NCBI GenBank assembly: GCA_049324315.1
Contig: JBMOKU010000073.1
Coordinates: 62,001 to 126,000 of the forward strand
Length of the DNA: 64,000 bases
Direction: 5' to 3'
Source: JBMOKU01 sp049324315
GTDB lineage: Bacteria > Bacillota > Clostridia > Peptostreptococcales > Thermotaleaceae
A model generated the notes under the pieces. It saw only the letters and a program-made list of their open reading frames with translations. It ran no database searches and was not told where the DNA came from. Made by a program: the position numbers and the translations under genes. Shown one piece after another: positions 44,014-53,298 of the stretch. Numbering within the stretch: position 1 is the stretch's first letter; every line of letters starts with the position of its first letter.

Positions 44014-45234
44014 TTATTTTTCCAAGAAATCCACCGTTATATCAACCACTTCCGGTGTGGTGCCTATACGTACAGGCGGGCCCCATGCACCTACACCGCT
44101 GGAAACAATAATCTGAAAACTTCCTGTTTCAAGATGTCCATGGTCAATTTTGAAGACTCTGCTTGTAACAAGATTAAACGGAAAAAACTGACCTTTATGG
44201 GTATGCCCCGATAACTGCAAATCAACGCCCGCATTCTCTGCTTCTTCAAGGTCTATGGGCTGGTGGTCCAGCATGATTACAGGCAGTTCCCGGTCTATTC
44301 CGTTCATTATCTCTGATAGTTCCATACGCTTCTTCCCACTTGCCATTTCATAGGACTTATCTTCCCGTCCGATGATGTAAAAGCTTTCTCCCACTTTTAC
44401 GCTGCTGTCTCTTAGTACATCGATTCCCGCTTCCTTCAATTGGTCTGTTATTAGATATGTCAAATCTCCGGTTAGATAATCATGATTCCCTAAGGATGCA
44501 TAAACGCCATACTTGCTTTTTATGTTTTGGAAATCCTTTTTCATTTCCCGTTTATCAAAAACCGTCATATCATCGATAATATCTCCGGCTATCAAGACAA
44601 GGTCAGGATTTAATTGGTTGACTGTATCAATTATTCTTTTTTGTCTTTGATCATCGATACTATTGAGATGCAGGTCGGATATCATTGCTATGCGAAGTTG
44701 TTCTAAAGAGCCTGCCTGCTTAGGAATCGTTATATGATAAGGTGTAACTTTTATATTTCTTGCATTGAACGTTCCATATACCAACAAAACGACCACAAAA
44801 ACACAAGCTAATATCCCCATGTTCAAAGCAAAATTCGGTTTATCCCCGACAACCGTTGGAATAAATCTTATCCATCGATCCAATAGACGAATGATATCAA
44901 TGCTCACAATAATAAGAGCGAAATACGTCAAAGCTGCAAACCAATAAGAGCCTAGCGTATACAAACTGCTTCTTAAAAAATGAGGCAAATGATTGTTCGC
45001 CACCATTCCGACAAGACTGGATATTACGACGGCAGCAAAGACAGTGCCATAGACCGTTATATGAAGAAAAGACAGCTTGCTGCCTAAAAATTGCCAGCCA
45101 CGAAGACCAATAAAGTAGTTTAATGCTCCGAATAATGCAATCATTATGCTTACTACAATATAAAACCTCAATTTCATACTCCCCTTTAATCCGGTCTTAA
45201 AATCACCCTGCTTTAAGCTTTCACCTTCATACAT
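44014..45234 (-). CDS. membrane-anchored metallophosphoesterase
   Basis: 406 residues. Four or five N-terminal membrane segments (about 24-170) are followed by a calcineurin-like phosphoesterase domain with ISDLHLNS, GDIIDD, LGNHDYLTG and LSGHTHKGQFFP, giving all metal ligands. The layout resembles YkuE/YaeI-type proteins. GGGAG lies 12 bases before the start; an inner ATG at 45177 (MKLRFYIVV) is possible. The substrate, probably a phospholipid or phosphorylated envelope compound, is unknown. Confidence 0.88.
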   Translation of the reverse strand: MYEGESLKQGDFKTGLKGSMKLRFYIVVSIMIALFGALNYFIGLRGWQFLGSKLSFLHITVYGTVFAAVVISSLVGMVANNHLPHFLRSSLYTLGSYWFAALTYFALIIVSIDIIRLLDRWIRFIPTVVGDKPNFALNMGILACVFVVVLLVYGTFNARNIKVTPYHITIPKQAGSLEQLRIAMISDLHLNSIDDQRQKRIIDTVNQLNPDLVLIAGDIIDDMTVFDKREMKKDFQNIKSKYGVYASLGNHDYLTGDLTYLITDQLKEAGIDVLRDSSVKVGESFYIIGREDKSYEMASGKKRMELSEIMNGIDRELPVIMLDHQPIDLEEAENAGVDLQLSGHTHKGQFFPFNLVTSRVFKIDHGHLETGSFQIIVSSGVGAWGPPVRIGTTPEVVDITVDFLEK

Positions 45235-45291
45235 TTTAAACCATAACTCCCTTCGAGACCATATGGGTTTTCTACAATAATTTAGGTCGGT

Positions 45292-46501
45292 CTACCTCGT
45301 AGATTTCAACACGCCGCGGATCTTATAATATCCCCTGAGCAAGCCGACAAGAGGCTTGAAATAAAAACCTTCCATTTCCTTGGAGACATCCTTTAAGTGC
45401 TTTCGGATCGGCAAATTCTGGGGGCAATGCTTTTCACACTTTCCACAGTCCTTGCACAAGGAAGCATAAGAAGGCCTTCCTCCATCTGCCCCCATTGTAA
45501 AACCTACATACATCATTTGATACATTCGATCCATGAATAGATGCTTATTGTTATAGCTGCTGAAGCACATGGGAATGTTTACACCCGCCGGACATGGCAT
45601 ACAATATCCGCATCCGGTACATCCGACTTTCATCATCTGATTAAGAGACTCTTTTACCTCATCAACAATTTCCAGTTCATTCATTGAAAGTGAATGGGGA
45701 TATGCGCTCTGGGCAATCCTAATGTTCTCTTCAATATGGGACTCTTCATTCATTCCTGACAAGACAATGGATACTTCCGGATGATTCCATACCCAGCGCA
45801 GCGCCCATTCTGCCGGAGTTCTTTTCATTTCAGCTTGTTCCCATATGCTCTGTACCTGAGGGGGGCATCTTCCCCACAAGGAATCCGCCTCTCAGCGGTT
45901 CCATAACTGAAACGCCAAGACCTTTAGAGGCAGCATACATAAGTCCTTCTTTCCCTGCTTGATAATGTTCGTCCATATAATTATACTGAATCTGGCAAAA
46001 ATCCCATGGGTAGTCATCTACGATATCTCTGAATTGGTTACTATCTCCATGATATGAGAATCCAATACGCCGTATCTTTCCGGACTGTTTCGCCTTTTCC
46101 AGAAATTCTTCAACACATAATTGTTTCAACCTCTGCCAGCCTTCCCTGCTGGTAACGGAATGTATCAGGTAATAATCAATATAGTCGGTTTGCAGCCTCT
46201 TTAAAGAAGTATTAAGAGTCGATTCCATATCTTTCATAGAGTGGATCAGAATAAGGGGCATTTTTGTAGCGATCATCACTTTGTCTCGATATCCTTTCGC
46301 CAAGATATTCCCTAAAACAGCCTCACTTCCACTGTATATATAAGCTGTATCAAAATAGTTAACCCCTTGCTCGATGGCTGAAATAATCTGCTTTTCTGTC
46401 CGTTTTTCATCAATTCTTCCGTCCTTTTTCGGAAACCGCATACATCCATAACCTAAAATGGAGACTTTATCTCCAGTTTTACCCATTTCACGGTATAACA
46501 T
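45292..46501 (-). pseudogene. frameshifted aldo/keto reductase with ferredoxin domain
   Basis: Two frames together make one AKR of the same type as the gene at 25141. The first (46501 to about 45866) reads MLYREMGKTGDKVSILGYGCMRFPKKDG through SVMEPLRGGFLVGKMPP; the second continues QVQSIWEQAEMKRTPAEWALRWVWNHPEV and carries CTGCGYCMPCPAG and CKDCGKCEKHCPQ. The break is at a run of six G (45860-45865; CCCCCC on the coding strand); dropping one base restores the frame. It may be a true mutation, a phase-variable tract or a sequencing error. GGGGAG precedes the start. It is probably controlled by the TetR protein upstream. Confidence 0.85.
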
Positions 46502-46549
46502 TTTCAGCTCTCCCCTTTTCAAATATTTTATGATCTTAATAATTCACCA

Positions 46550-46567
46550 GGAATGAATATTCATTCC
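46550..46567. promoter_or_regulatory. TetR operator in front of the aldo/keto reductase
   Basis: GGAATGAATATTCATTCC, a perfect 18-bp palindrome 48 bp upstream of the AKR start. A near-identical site precedes the TetR gene itself. Confidence 0.85.
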
Positions 46568-46629
46568 GTTCTTGATAAAAAAAATTCATCTACCTCTTTT
46601 ACGCTAAAGTTTTTACATCATAAACCAGT

Positions 46630-46710
46630 CGGCTCTGTCATCCTGTGTTTTGAGCGATAGCGGAGGACCTTTCCTTAGATTAGATTCTTCGCTATCGCTC
46701 AGAAAGCCCC
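46630..46710. repeat. palindromic intergenic repeat (REP-like)
   Basis: GTCATCCTGTGTTTTGAGCG and, inverted, CGCTATCGCTCAGAAAG. The core TGAGCGATAGCG and its complement flank about 30 bases. The GTCATYCTGAGCG phrase is common as a non-coding repeat in Firmicute genomes. A short fragment, CTGTCATCCTGAATCCTGAT, is at 19537. Confidence 0.6.
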
Positions 46711-46746
46711 AGCGTAATATACCGTCAAAAACGTAATATTATAGCC

Positions 46747-47319
46747 TCACCGTTTGATCATATCCCATATGGCGTCTATTCCTTCATTGATGGAAACTTC
46801 ATCAAATTTGACGTTGCCGGAAAGATACAGTTTTGCAAGGGATCTAATGGCACCAATCAAAAGTGTACCTAATATTTCAATCGGCATTTCTTTCAGTAAA
46901 TTCTGTTCTCTGGCTCGTTTAAACAAATCTTCAATCGGCTCAGCTATACGCATACCCTCTTCACGGGTAGCTGCCGTGATCAGCGGGGAATTCTCATACT
47001 GTTCACCAAAGGACAATTCCGCAGGATTTTCGATCATATAGTAAACAAAATCCTTAAGCAATTGCTTAAAACCTTCACGAACAGGTAGGTCTTTCGAATA
47101 ATTCTTAAAGATATATCGGGTCATTCGGGTCTTTATATCTATATATAACGCATTAATCAGATCCTCTTTACTGTTAAAATACCGATAGATCGTACCTACG
47201 CCTATATTAGCCCTTTGAGCGATTTGCGACATAGGTGTACCGTGAAAGCCCTGTTCTGCTATGAGTTCAAGGGTGGCTTTGAGCGCCGCTGCTCTTTTAT
47301 CTTGAATTTCTTCTTTCAT
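46747..47319 (-). CDS. TetR-family transcriptional regulator
   Basis: 190 residues. The HTH region KRAAALKATLELIAEQGFHG, TPMSQIAQRANIGVGTIYRYFNSKEDLI is typical; the C-terminal helical domain binds an unknown ligand. The ATG at 47319 follows GGGGAG. The upstream open frame (24 codons) runs over the operator and is unlikely to be used. Matching palindromes upstream of this gene and the AKR gene suggest it represses both. Confidence 0.92.
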   Translation of the reverse strand: MKEEIQDKRAAALKATLELIAEQGFHGTPMSQIAQRANIGVGTIYRYFNSKEDLINALYIDIKTRMTRYIFKNYSKDLPVREGFKQLLKDFVYYMIENPAELSFGEQYENSPLITAATREEGMRIAEPIEDLFKRAREQNLLKEMPIEILGTLLIGAIRSLAKLYLSGNVKFDEVSINEGIDAIWDMIKR

Positions 47320-47352
47320 ATTTGCTCCCCTAGTAAAATGAGACTTCATTAA

Positions 47353-47368
47353 GAATGAACATTCATTC
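47353..47368. promoter_or_regulatory. TetR operator in front of its own gene
   Basis: GAATGAACATTCATTC, matching the AKR operator in all but one base. It lies just downstream of the -10 box of the gene, so binding would block transcription. Confidence 0.8.
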
Positions 47369-47381
47369 CGCTTCTGCAAAT

Positions 47382-47410
47382 AAATTATCATGGAATGAAG
47401 AATCTGTCAA
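47382..47410 (-). promoter_or_regulatory. promoter of the TetR gene
   Basis: Minus strand TTGACA (47410-47405), 17 bp, TAATTT (47387-47382). Confidence 0.7.
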
Positions 47411-47521
47411 GTCACTCACTGAAAATAACAGGAGCTGATACAATCCACTAAACACCAATTGTTACACACTCTATCCATGCTCTATAAAAACACTCATTTG
47501 TTCTCTGACGATCCCGCAAAC

Positions 47522-48415
47522 CTATAATTTCATTTCATGCATTAATTCTATGAATGCTTTCAATGGCGGTGAAATCCACTTGTTTTTATGATAGAGCACT
47601 TGTGTTAGCAGTTCGAAAGTCGGACCTTTCCAATTCAACCTCACCAATCGCTGTTGAATACACTCTTCTTCTACTGCAACTAGTGGTAATAATGTTATGC
47701 CTAATCCACTCATTGCAAGCTGCTTAATTAATTGTACATTACCGGTTTCGATGACAGAGCGAGGTTTTATTTCATATTGCATAAGCATATTCTCCAAAAG
47801 TGCTCTATAGCTGCAGCCTGTTTCTGTCAAAATAAGTGGTTCACCCGCTAAATCTTCAGGAAAGATACTCTCTTTTTGAGCAAAGGGGTGTTCTGGTGAG
47901 GATAGGAGTACCATCGGCTCCGGAAACTCGAGCTCTGTAATAAAATCTTCTTCGGTTATTTTCTTCTCAAGGAAAAATGCCATATCAATTGTATTTTCCT
48001 TGAGAAAACGAAGAAAATCAGTAGAATTGCCGAATTTTAATACAAGCTCAACTGTTGGATACCTTAAGCGATATTCTTTTAGTATTTTAGGAAGCCGCAT
48101 GACACACAGAGATTCCACTGCACCAATTGATAACGTTCCGCTTGGTACATCTGAATTGTTTATAACGCTTTTAGCATCATTTGAAAGTTTTAATATTTGT
48201 TCCGCAAGCGGCAGCAGTCGTTTTCCTTCCGGTGTTAATGAAATGTTGTGCCCTAATCGCTCAAATAGTCTTACTCCAAATTCTTTTTCTAACAATTGAA
48301 TTTGTGTGGTTACGGTAGATTGGGCATAATTTAGATTTTGTGCTGCCAGCGTAAAGCTTTGTAATCTTACAATTGTTAAAAAGGTTTTTAATTGCTTATG
48401 ATCCAACTTTTCCAC
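47522..48415 (-). CDS. LysR-family transcriptional regulator
   Basis: 297 residues from a GTG at 48415. N-terminal HTH LKTFLTIVRLQSFTLAAQNLNYAQSTVTTQIQLLEKEFG and the effector-binding domain (GTLSIGAVESLCVMRLP, FLEKKITEEDF, GLGITLLPLVAVEEE). The start is uncertain: GTG at 48415, TTG at 48406 and the open frame to 48460 all compete, none with a strong ribosome-binding site. Divergent from the Fe-S protein gene, its likely target. Confidence 0.9.
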   Translation of the reverse strand: MEKLDHKQLKTFLTIVRLQSFTLAAQNLNYAQSTVTTQIQLLEKEFGVRLFERLGHNISLTPEGKRLLPLAEQILKLSNDAKSVINNSDVPSGTLSIGAVESLCVMRLPKILKEYRLRYPTVELVLKFGNSTDFLRFLKENTIDMAFFLEKKITEEDFITELEFPEPMVLLSSPEHPFAQKESIFPEDLAGEPLILTETGCSYRALLENMLMQYEIKPRSVIETGNVQLIKQLAMSGLGITLLPLVAVEEECIQQRLVRLNWKGPTFELLTQVLYHKNKWISPPLKAFIELMHEMKL

Positions 48416-48602
48416 ATCCCTAGCATCAATATTATCGAATATTTCTTTCAAAATTATCAATTTTACTGTTGATTAACAATATGATATCATACGGTTAAAT
48501 AACAATAAATACCATAATATTAAATAATTTCAATTACTTAAATGAAATGCAGCCTCGAAAATTCATCGGGGTTATTATATTAATTTGTGGAGGATGAGTA
48601 TC

Positions 48603-49274
48603 ATGGAAGATAGGATTAAAGAAATATTTATTACGTTAGGAGCAGATATTTGCGGAATAGCCAATATCGAAAGGTTTACAAATGCACCATCCGGATTTCA
48701 TCCCACCGATATATATGTGGGATGTAAATTCGTCATCGTATTTGCCAAGTCTCTGCCGAAAGGAATGGCTTATGTTGATCCAAGAATCGTATATAATAAA
48801 GCAAATGATATCAATCTTAATGAGCTAGACCGTATAAGCTTTTTAGCAGGGACAGAAATAGAAAAATTAGGAGGTATTGCTGTTTCTATTCCATCAGATT
48901 CTCCATATGAATATTGGGATAGTGATAATATGGAAGGCAGGGGCTTATTGTCAATGAGACATGCGGCAGTGCTTGCGGGGATAGGAAGTATAGGTAAGAA
49001 TACGCTTTTAATCAATAAAAAATACGGCAATATGATTGGAATTGGTGCAGTGTTAACAGATTTGGATTTGAAATCAGATCCTTTCTCGGAAGAAATATGT
49101 ATTAAAAACTGCCGCCTTTGCTTGGATAACTGTCCCCAAAAGGCACTTAATGGTCAAACAGTAAATCAAAAGCTATGCAGAGAATATACTTACAGTAATA
49201 ATAAAAGGGGCTTCTCAGTATGTAATTGCAACAAATGCAGAATTGTTTGCCCAAAATCATTGGGCGAGCGTTAA
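48603..49274 (+). CDS. epoxyqueuosine-reductase-like Fe-S protein
   Basis: 223 residues, shorter than QueG. It has ADICGIANIERF, LSMRHAAVLAGIGSIGKNTLLINKKYG and a C-terminal Cys cluster region (CIKNCRLCLDNCPQKAL and CNCNKCRIVCPKS). The B12-binding residues of true QueG are not evident. These short relatives are common in clostridia and uncharacterised. The ATG at 48603 follows GGAGG by 10 bases; a TTG at 48585 is the alternative. Divergent from a LysR gene. Confidence 0.83.
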   Translation: MEDRIKEIFITLGADICGIANIERFTNAPSGFHPTDIYVGCKFVIVFAKSLPKGMAYVDPRIVYNKANDINLNELDRISFLAGTEIEKLGGIAVSIPSDSPYEYWDSDNMEGRGLLSMRHAAVLAGIGSIGKNTLLINKKYGNMIGIGAVLTDLDLKSDPFSEEICIKNCRLCLDNCPQKALNGQTVNQKLCREYTYSNNKRGFSVCNCNKCRIVCPKSLGER

Positions 49275-49315
49275 TAAATATATCTAATCATTCCGATTCC
49301 TTAGAACAATTAGGC

Positions 49316-49723
49316 TCAATCTGTCATGACCTTAATAAATACTTTTCTATTTCTAGGGCCGTCAAACTCACAAAAGTATATGCTTTGCCAGGTTCCTAAA
49401 AGGAGCTTTCCTTCATGGATGATCATTGTCTTCTCCGCACCCATACAAGAAGATTTTAAATGAGCATGAGAATTTCCTTCAAAATGTCTATAATCACCTT
49501 CTATAGGAAATACCTTATCCAGAGCTGATATCATATCCCTTACCACATCCGGGTCAGCATTTTCATTAATGGTGATACCGGCTGTGGTATGAGGACAATA
49601 AATGACCGCAATACCATCTTGGATACCTGTTTTTTCTAAAGCTTGATTCATCAAATATGTAATATCCACAAATTCTTGAGGCTTTTTGGTTGAAATTGAA
49701 AATTGAAATAGATTCGTTTTCAT
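49316..49723 (-). CDS. YjbQ/UPF0047-family protein
   Basis: 135 residues: VIYCPHTTAGITINENADPDVVRDM, HFEGNSHAHLKSSCMGAEKTMIIHEGKLLLGTWQSIYFCEFDGPRNRKVFIKV. This is the whole family length, with the conserved His and Asp residues. Members have been called secondary thiamine-phosphate synthases, but the physiological role is uncertain. GGAGGAATAGGG precedes the ATG. Confidence 0.92.
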   Translation of the reverse strand: MKTNLFQFSISTKKPQEFVDITYLMNQALEKTGIQDGIAVIYCPHTTAGITINENADPDVVRDMISALDKVFPIEGDYRHFEGNSHAHLKSSCMGAEKTMIIHEGKLLLGTWQSIYFCEFDGPRNRKVFIKVMTD

Positions 49724-49866
49724 CCCTATTCCTCCATTTATACTTTCGCATGTATTTGTATAGACACTATCTTTCTACTTCTTCAGTTCAAGTTAAAAAC
49801 ATAGAAGCTAGACAATCAATAACCTGTTAATTCTCAACGGAACATTTGAACGTTTCTACGTTCTTC

Positions 49867-50760
49867 TTACTTCCAATTAGCAGCATTGTTTAGTGCAATT
49901 TCTATTAATTTGCTCATTGGTCTGGATATACTTTTATTTTTATGGTACGCAAGCTGCGTTGAGAACTTATGGAACGGCTCTTTTACTTCTATCATCTTAA
50001 GACTCCCTTCCTCTATCTCATTGCTAACTGTATAAAAGGGTAAAAATGAAATGCCTAGACCATTCATTACACACTTTTTAGCAGCTTCTATACTTGAAAA
50101 TTCTAAAGGATTTATATATTTTATTTTTTTCTGTTTTAAGTAGTTTTCAAAGGCTATTCTAAAACTACACCCGTTTTCACTTAGTATGATACTTTCTCTT
50201 GCTGCTTTATCTTCAAAATTTGTTGATAAGAATTCTAAATCTGCATCTGGCGCACCAATAATCGCCATGCACTCATCTTTTAAATTTTTAACAACTAAAT
50301 CAGTATCCATAATTTGAGGTTCAATCGTAAAGATGATATCTAACTCTCCACTATATAATTTGCTTCTTAAATCGCTGCAAATTGAATTCTTTAAAATGAT
50401 ATTTACCTTTGGATAACTTTTTTTATATTCCTTTAAGATTTCTCCCAAACGATATATGGACAGAGATTCGCCTGCGCCAATAACCAAATCGCCTGACACA
50501 CTATTTTGTTCCGATGTTATGTTTTTAATTTCTTTATATACATATAACATTTGTTTAGCATATGGAACTAAAGCCTTACCTACATTGGTCAAAACAATTT
50601 TTTTACCTAACCGATCAAATAGAACTTCTCCTAGTTCATTTTCTAAAATTTGGATATGGGCTGTCATTGTGGACTGTGCATAGCCCAAATGCTCTGCTGC
50701 TTTTGTGAATCCCTCAAGCTCAACGATCGTTATAAATGTCTGCAAATGCCTGATCTCCAT
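49867..50760 (-). CDS. LysR-family transcriptional regulator
   Basis: 297 residues. HTH: MEIRHLQTFITIVELEGFTKAAEHLGYAQSTMTAHIQILENELG; effector domain with DLVIGAGESLSIYRL and GLGISFLPFYTV. It resembles the LysR protein at 47522. The start at 50760 has AGGA at 9 bases; starts at 50769 and 50781 are possible. Divergent from the DJ-1/PfpI gene. Confidence 0.9.
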   Translation of the reverse strand: MEIRHLQTFITIVELEGFTKAAEHLGYAQSTMTAHIQILENELGEVLFDRLGKKIVLTNVGKALVPYAKQMLYVYKEIKNITSEQNSVSGDLVIGAGESLSIYRLGEILKEYKKSYPKVNIILKNSICSDLRSKLYSGELDIIFTIEPQIMDTDLVVKNLKDECMAIIGAPDADLEFLSTNFEDKAARESIILSENGCSFRIAFENYLKQKKIKYINPLEFSSIEAAKKCVMNGLGISFLPFYTVSNEIEEGSLKMIEVKEPFHKFSTQLAYHKNKSISRPMSKLIEIALNNAANWK

Positions 50761-50920
50761 TGCGCTCATTCCTTTTATCATTTAAATATATAATATTATA
50801 GTATCACACATTTCGATTGTTTACTTCATTCATTTCAATTTTACTGATGATATTTATAGCGTTATACTTAAGTAAATCGAATTTCAAATATATATCAACA
50901 TTAGAAGGAGGCGTTTATGT

Positions 50921-51505
50921 ATGAAAAAAGTATTATTACTTCTTGCCAATGGTTTTGAAGCCGTGGAAGCCAGTGTTTTTACAGACGTTATAGGGTGGAA
51001 TCAATGGGAAGGTGATGGTACTACAAATTTAACAACCGCTGGAATGAGGGAAAAATTAAAATGTACTTGGAACTTCACAGTAATTCCTGAGATGCATATC
51101 AGCGAAGTTAATGTTGTTGAATTTGATGCCCTTGCAATACCAGGTGGGTTTGAAGAAGCGGGATTTTATGAAGATGCTTATAGCGAAGAATATCTAAACA
51201 TCATCAGAGAATTTGACAAAGCAGGGAAAATCATAGCTTCTATTTGTGTCGGTGCACTTCCTATTGGAAAAAGTGGCGTACTGGCTGGTAGAAATGCCAC
51301 AACATATAATTTATTGAATGGTAAAAGGCAAAAACAATTAGCTGCGTTTGGAGCCCATGTTATTTATGGCGAACCTATTGTTGTAGATAAAAATATAATC
51401 ACTTCCTACAATCCTTCCACTGCTTTCGATGTGGCTTTCAAACTTTTAGAACTACTCACATCTCAAGAAAATTGCAGCAATGTTAAGCAGCTAATGGGAT
51501 TTTAG
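50921..51505 (+). CDS. DJ-1/PfpI-family protein
   Basis: 194 residues. KKVLLLLANGFEAVEASVFTD carries the conserved Glu, and IIASICVGALPIGKSGVL the nucleophile elbow with Cys, followed by the G-R-A-T motif RNATTYN. The family includes glyoxalase III, deglycases, chaperones and amidases; which one applies cannot be judged here. AAGGAGG precedes the ATG, and a clean terminator follows. Confidence 0.9.
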   Translation: MKKVLLLLANGFEAVEASVFTDVIGWNQWEGDGTTNLTTAGMREKLKCTWNFTVIPEMHISEVNVVEFDALAIPGGFEEAGFYEDAYSEEYLNIIREFDKAGKIIASICVGALPIGKSGVLAGRNATTYNLLNGKRQKQLAAFGAHVIYGEPIVVDKNIITSYNPSTAFDVAFKLLELLTSQENCSNVKQLMGF

Positions 51506-51565
51506 CATTGCGCTAAGTACAAAGCATCTTATTCAAGGAGGCTACTACAGCTATTTCTATAAATC

Positions 51566-51590
51566 AAGGAGCAGATTACTGCTCCTTTTA
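51566..51590 (+). terminator. terminator after the DJ-1/PfpI gene
   Basis: AAGGAGCAG and CTGCTCCTT (9-bp arms, 4-nt loop) followed by TT. Confidence 0.85.
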
Positions 51591-51644
51591 AGTTATAGTT
51601 TTGAATTTTTCCCAGAGATTCTTTTTTAATAATTATATACAAAA

Positions 51645-52391
51645 TTACTCTGACCTAAATTTCTTAAGATATTCCGCTGCAGATCGATTCATTTCCAAGG
51701 AGAAATCGGACATATACTTACGATTGCAGATCGCTCTGATATCTTCGCCAACATTCTTATCAGCTAAACCTGTCTTTTGGTTTCTTGTACGATTCATTTC
51801 CACATGTTCTTCTTTCGTTAGTCTGTGATATTTATTTTCAAACACGATGTACTGTTCTTCGAAACGTACAGGTTTTCTCCTATTCTTTTGAGTTTCCGTA
51901 GGATAACCATACACCAGCATGGCCGCAGGCAAAACATAATCAGGAAGTTCCAACAATTCCCTAACGGTTTCACAGTTTTCAAGGATATCACCAATATAGC
52001 ATGAGCCAATTCCTAAGGATTCTGCTGCCACCACTGTATTTTGAGCCGCTATGATTGCATCAGCACAGGCCAGCAGAATATCTCCCTCTCCCGGTTTTCT
52101 TGGATTGCAATCTTCATAACAAAAAGCATCATACCATCTCTTATAATCTGCAAGAAATATAAGTACCAAAGGTGCCTTTGCAATAAAAGGCTGATTGTCA
52201 CAGGTTACTGCCAGTTCTTCTTTTAATACTTCATCCGTAATATCAAGTATGCTATAGAGCATCATTGCCCCTGCAGTTGGCGCTTCGAATGCAGCATTTA
52301 CTATTTCCTTTTTTATATCCTCTGCAATGGGCTTATTTTCAAACACTCTCATTGATTTCCGACTTTTTATTTGTTTTAAAACATCGTTCAT
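51645..52391 (-). CDS. nitroreductase-family flavoprotein
   Basis: 248 residues: IKSRKSMRVFENKPIAEDIKKEIVNAAFEAPTAGAM, VLIFLADYKRWYDAF, AQNTVVAAESLGIGSCYIGDI, VLPAAMLVYGYPTE. FMN-dependent NAD(P)H oxidoreductase fold. The ATG at 52391 follows GGGAGGTAA; it shares four bases with the stop of the upstream DUF2809 gene. Reduction of nitro or quinone compounds is the general activity. Confidence 0.9.
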   Translation of the reverse strand: MNDVLKQIKSRKSMRVFENKPIAEDIKKEIVNAAFEAPTAGAMMLYSILDITDEVLKEELAVTCDNQPFIAKAPLVLIFLADYKRWYDAFCYEDCNPRKPGEGDILLACADAIIAAQNTVVAAESLGIGSCYIGDILENCETVRELLELPDYVLPAAMLVYGYPTETQKNRRKPVRFEEQYIVFENKYHRLTKEEHVEMNRTRNQKTGLADKNVGEDIRAICNRKYMSDFSLEMNRSAAEYLKKFRSE

Positions 52392-52765
52392 ACGATTACC
52401 TCCCTTTTTTCTATCTTCTCCCATATAGACAAAATAACAGTGGCCATCAAGTAAGCCAAAATATCTTTTGGGTCAAATGTAGTTCCAATAATCGTAGAAA
52501 TCAATTTGTTATCTTGTACATTCAATCTATCTACAATGTGAAAGTGTTGGGCCATTTCCACTGCTGCAGCAAATAAGAACAGATATAAAGGTAAAAGCTT
52601 TATTGGTTTGGATATAGTCCCCCTTATAAAGGTATACATTAAAATAACTGCTAAAACATCTCCAACAAATGGTCGAATAATCGTATCTTTCACGAAAAGT
52701 GCAATCATAATTTCTGTTATCAATAGAATGAAAAAAGCAAATAAATACTTTGTGTTAATCTTCAT
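52388..52765 (-). CDS. DUF2809-type small membrane protein
   Basis: 125 residues with about four membrane segments; LYLFLFAAAVEMAQHFHIVDRL and STIIGTTFDPKDILAYLMA match the DUF2809 pattern. Function is unknown. It overlaps the nitroreductase gene by four bases (ATGA), so the two are translated together. Confidence 0.83.
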   Translation of the reverse strand: MKINTKYLFAFFILLITEIMIALFVKDTIIRPFVGDVLAVILMYTFIRGTISKPIKLLPLYLFLFAAAVEMAQHFHIVDRLNVQDNKLISTIIGTTFDPKDILAYLMATVILSIWEKIEKREVIV

Positions 52766-53298
52766 ATACCTATCTCCAATCTCCTCCCGCTAAATTAGAG
52801 GTGCTTTGCAAATATTCTATTCTTAGGAGAAGTTTCCCTTCTATGCTAATTAATACTTTTTATTAAACTATTCCAATCTGCTTTATCTAAATCATCAACC
52901 AATTTATCTATTCCTAAAAAAACTTACAAAAAAAAGACTCAACAGTCATTTGTTCACTGATTGTTGGCCCTTAATCATACCTATGAGAAAAATTTTTGAT
53001 TACTTCAGAAACAGAAATCAACAGCTTCAAATCATAGGGACAAGCGCCTTATTTATAACAAAACCTCCAAAAAAGTTTTATTGGAGGTTAATACATTCAA
53101 TTTATATTTTTATATCCTTGCATTCAATTCAAAATTTAAATACGTATTTTAGGGGTTGACTTGATATCCAAAAAGAGATATACTTAAAACGTCATTCCAT
53201 TTTAACACTTGGTTATTATTATCCTATTTTATCATATCATAATTGTTTTAAGTTGTCAAGACTTTTTAAAAAAATTCATTTGACAGGGAGGGATTTTT
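52766..53298. other. gap with hairpin and a consensus promoter
   Basis: This 530-bp A/T-rich region holds AACCTCCAA / TTGGAGGTT at 53062-53089, a terminator-like hairpin of unclear owner, and the promoter at 53156. No gene is seen. Confidence 0.5.
53156..53184 (+). promoter_or_regulatory. promoter of the DUF6323/DUF6179-type genes
   Basis: TTGACT (53156-53161), 17 bp, TATACT (53179-53184). Transcription would start near 53191, giving a leader of about 100 nt. Confidence 0.7.
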
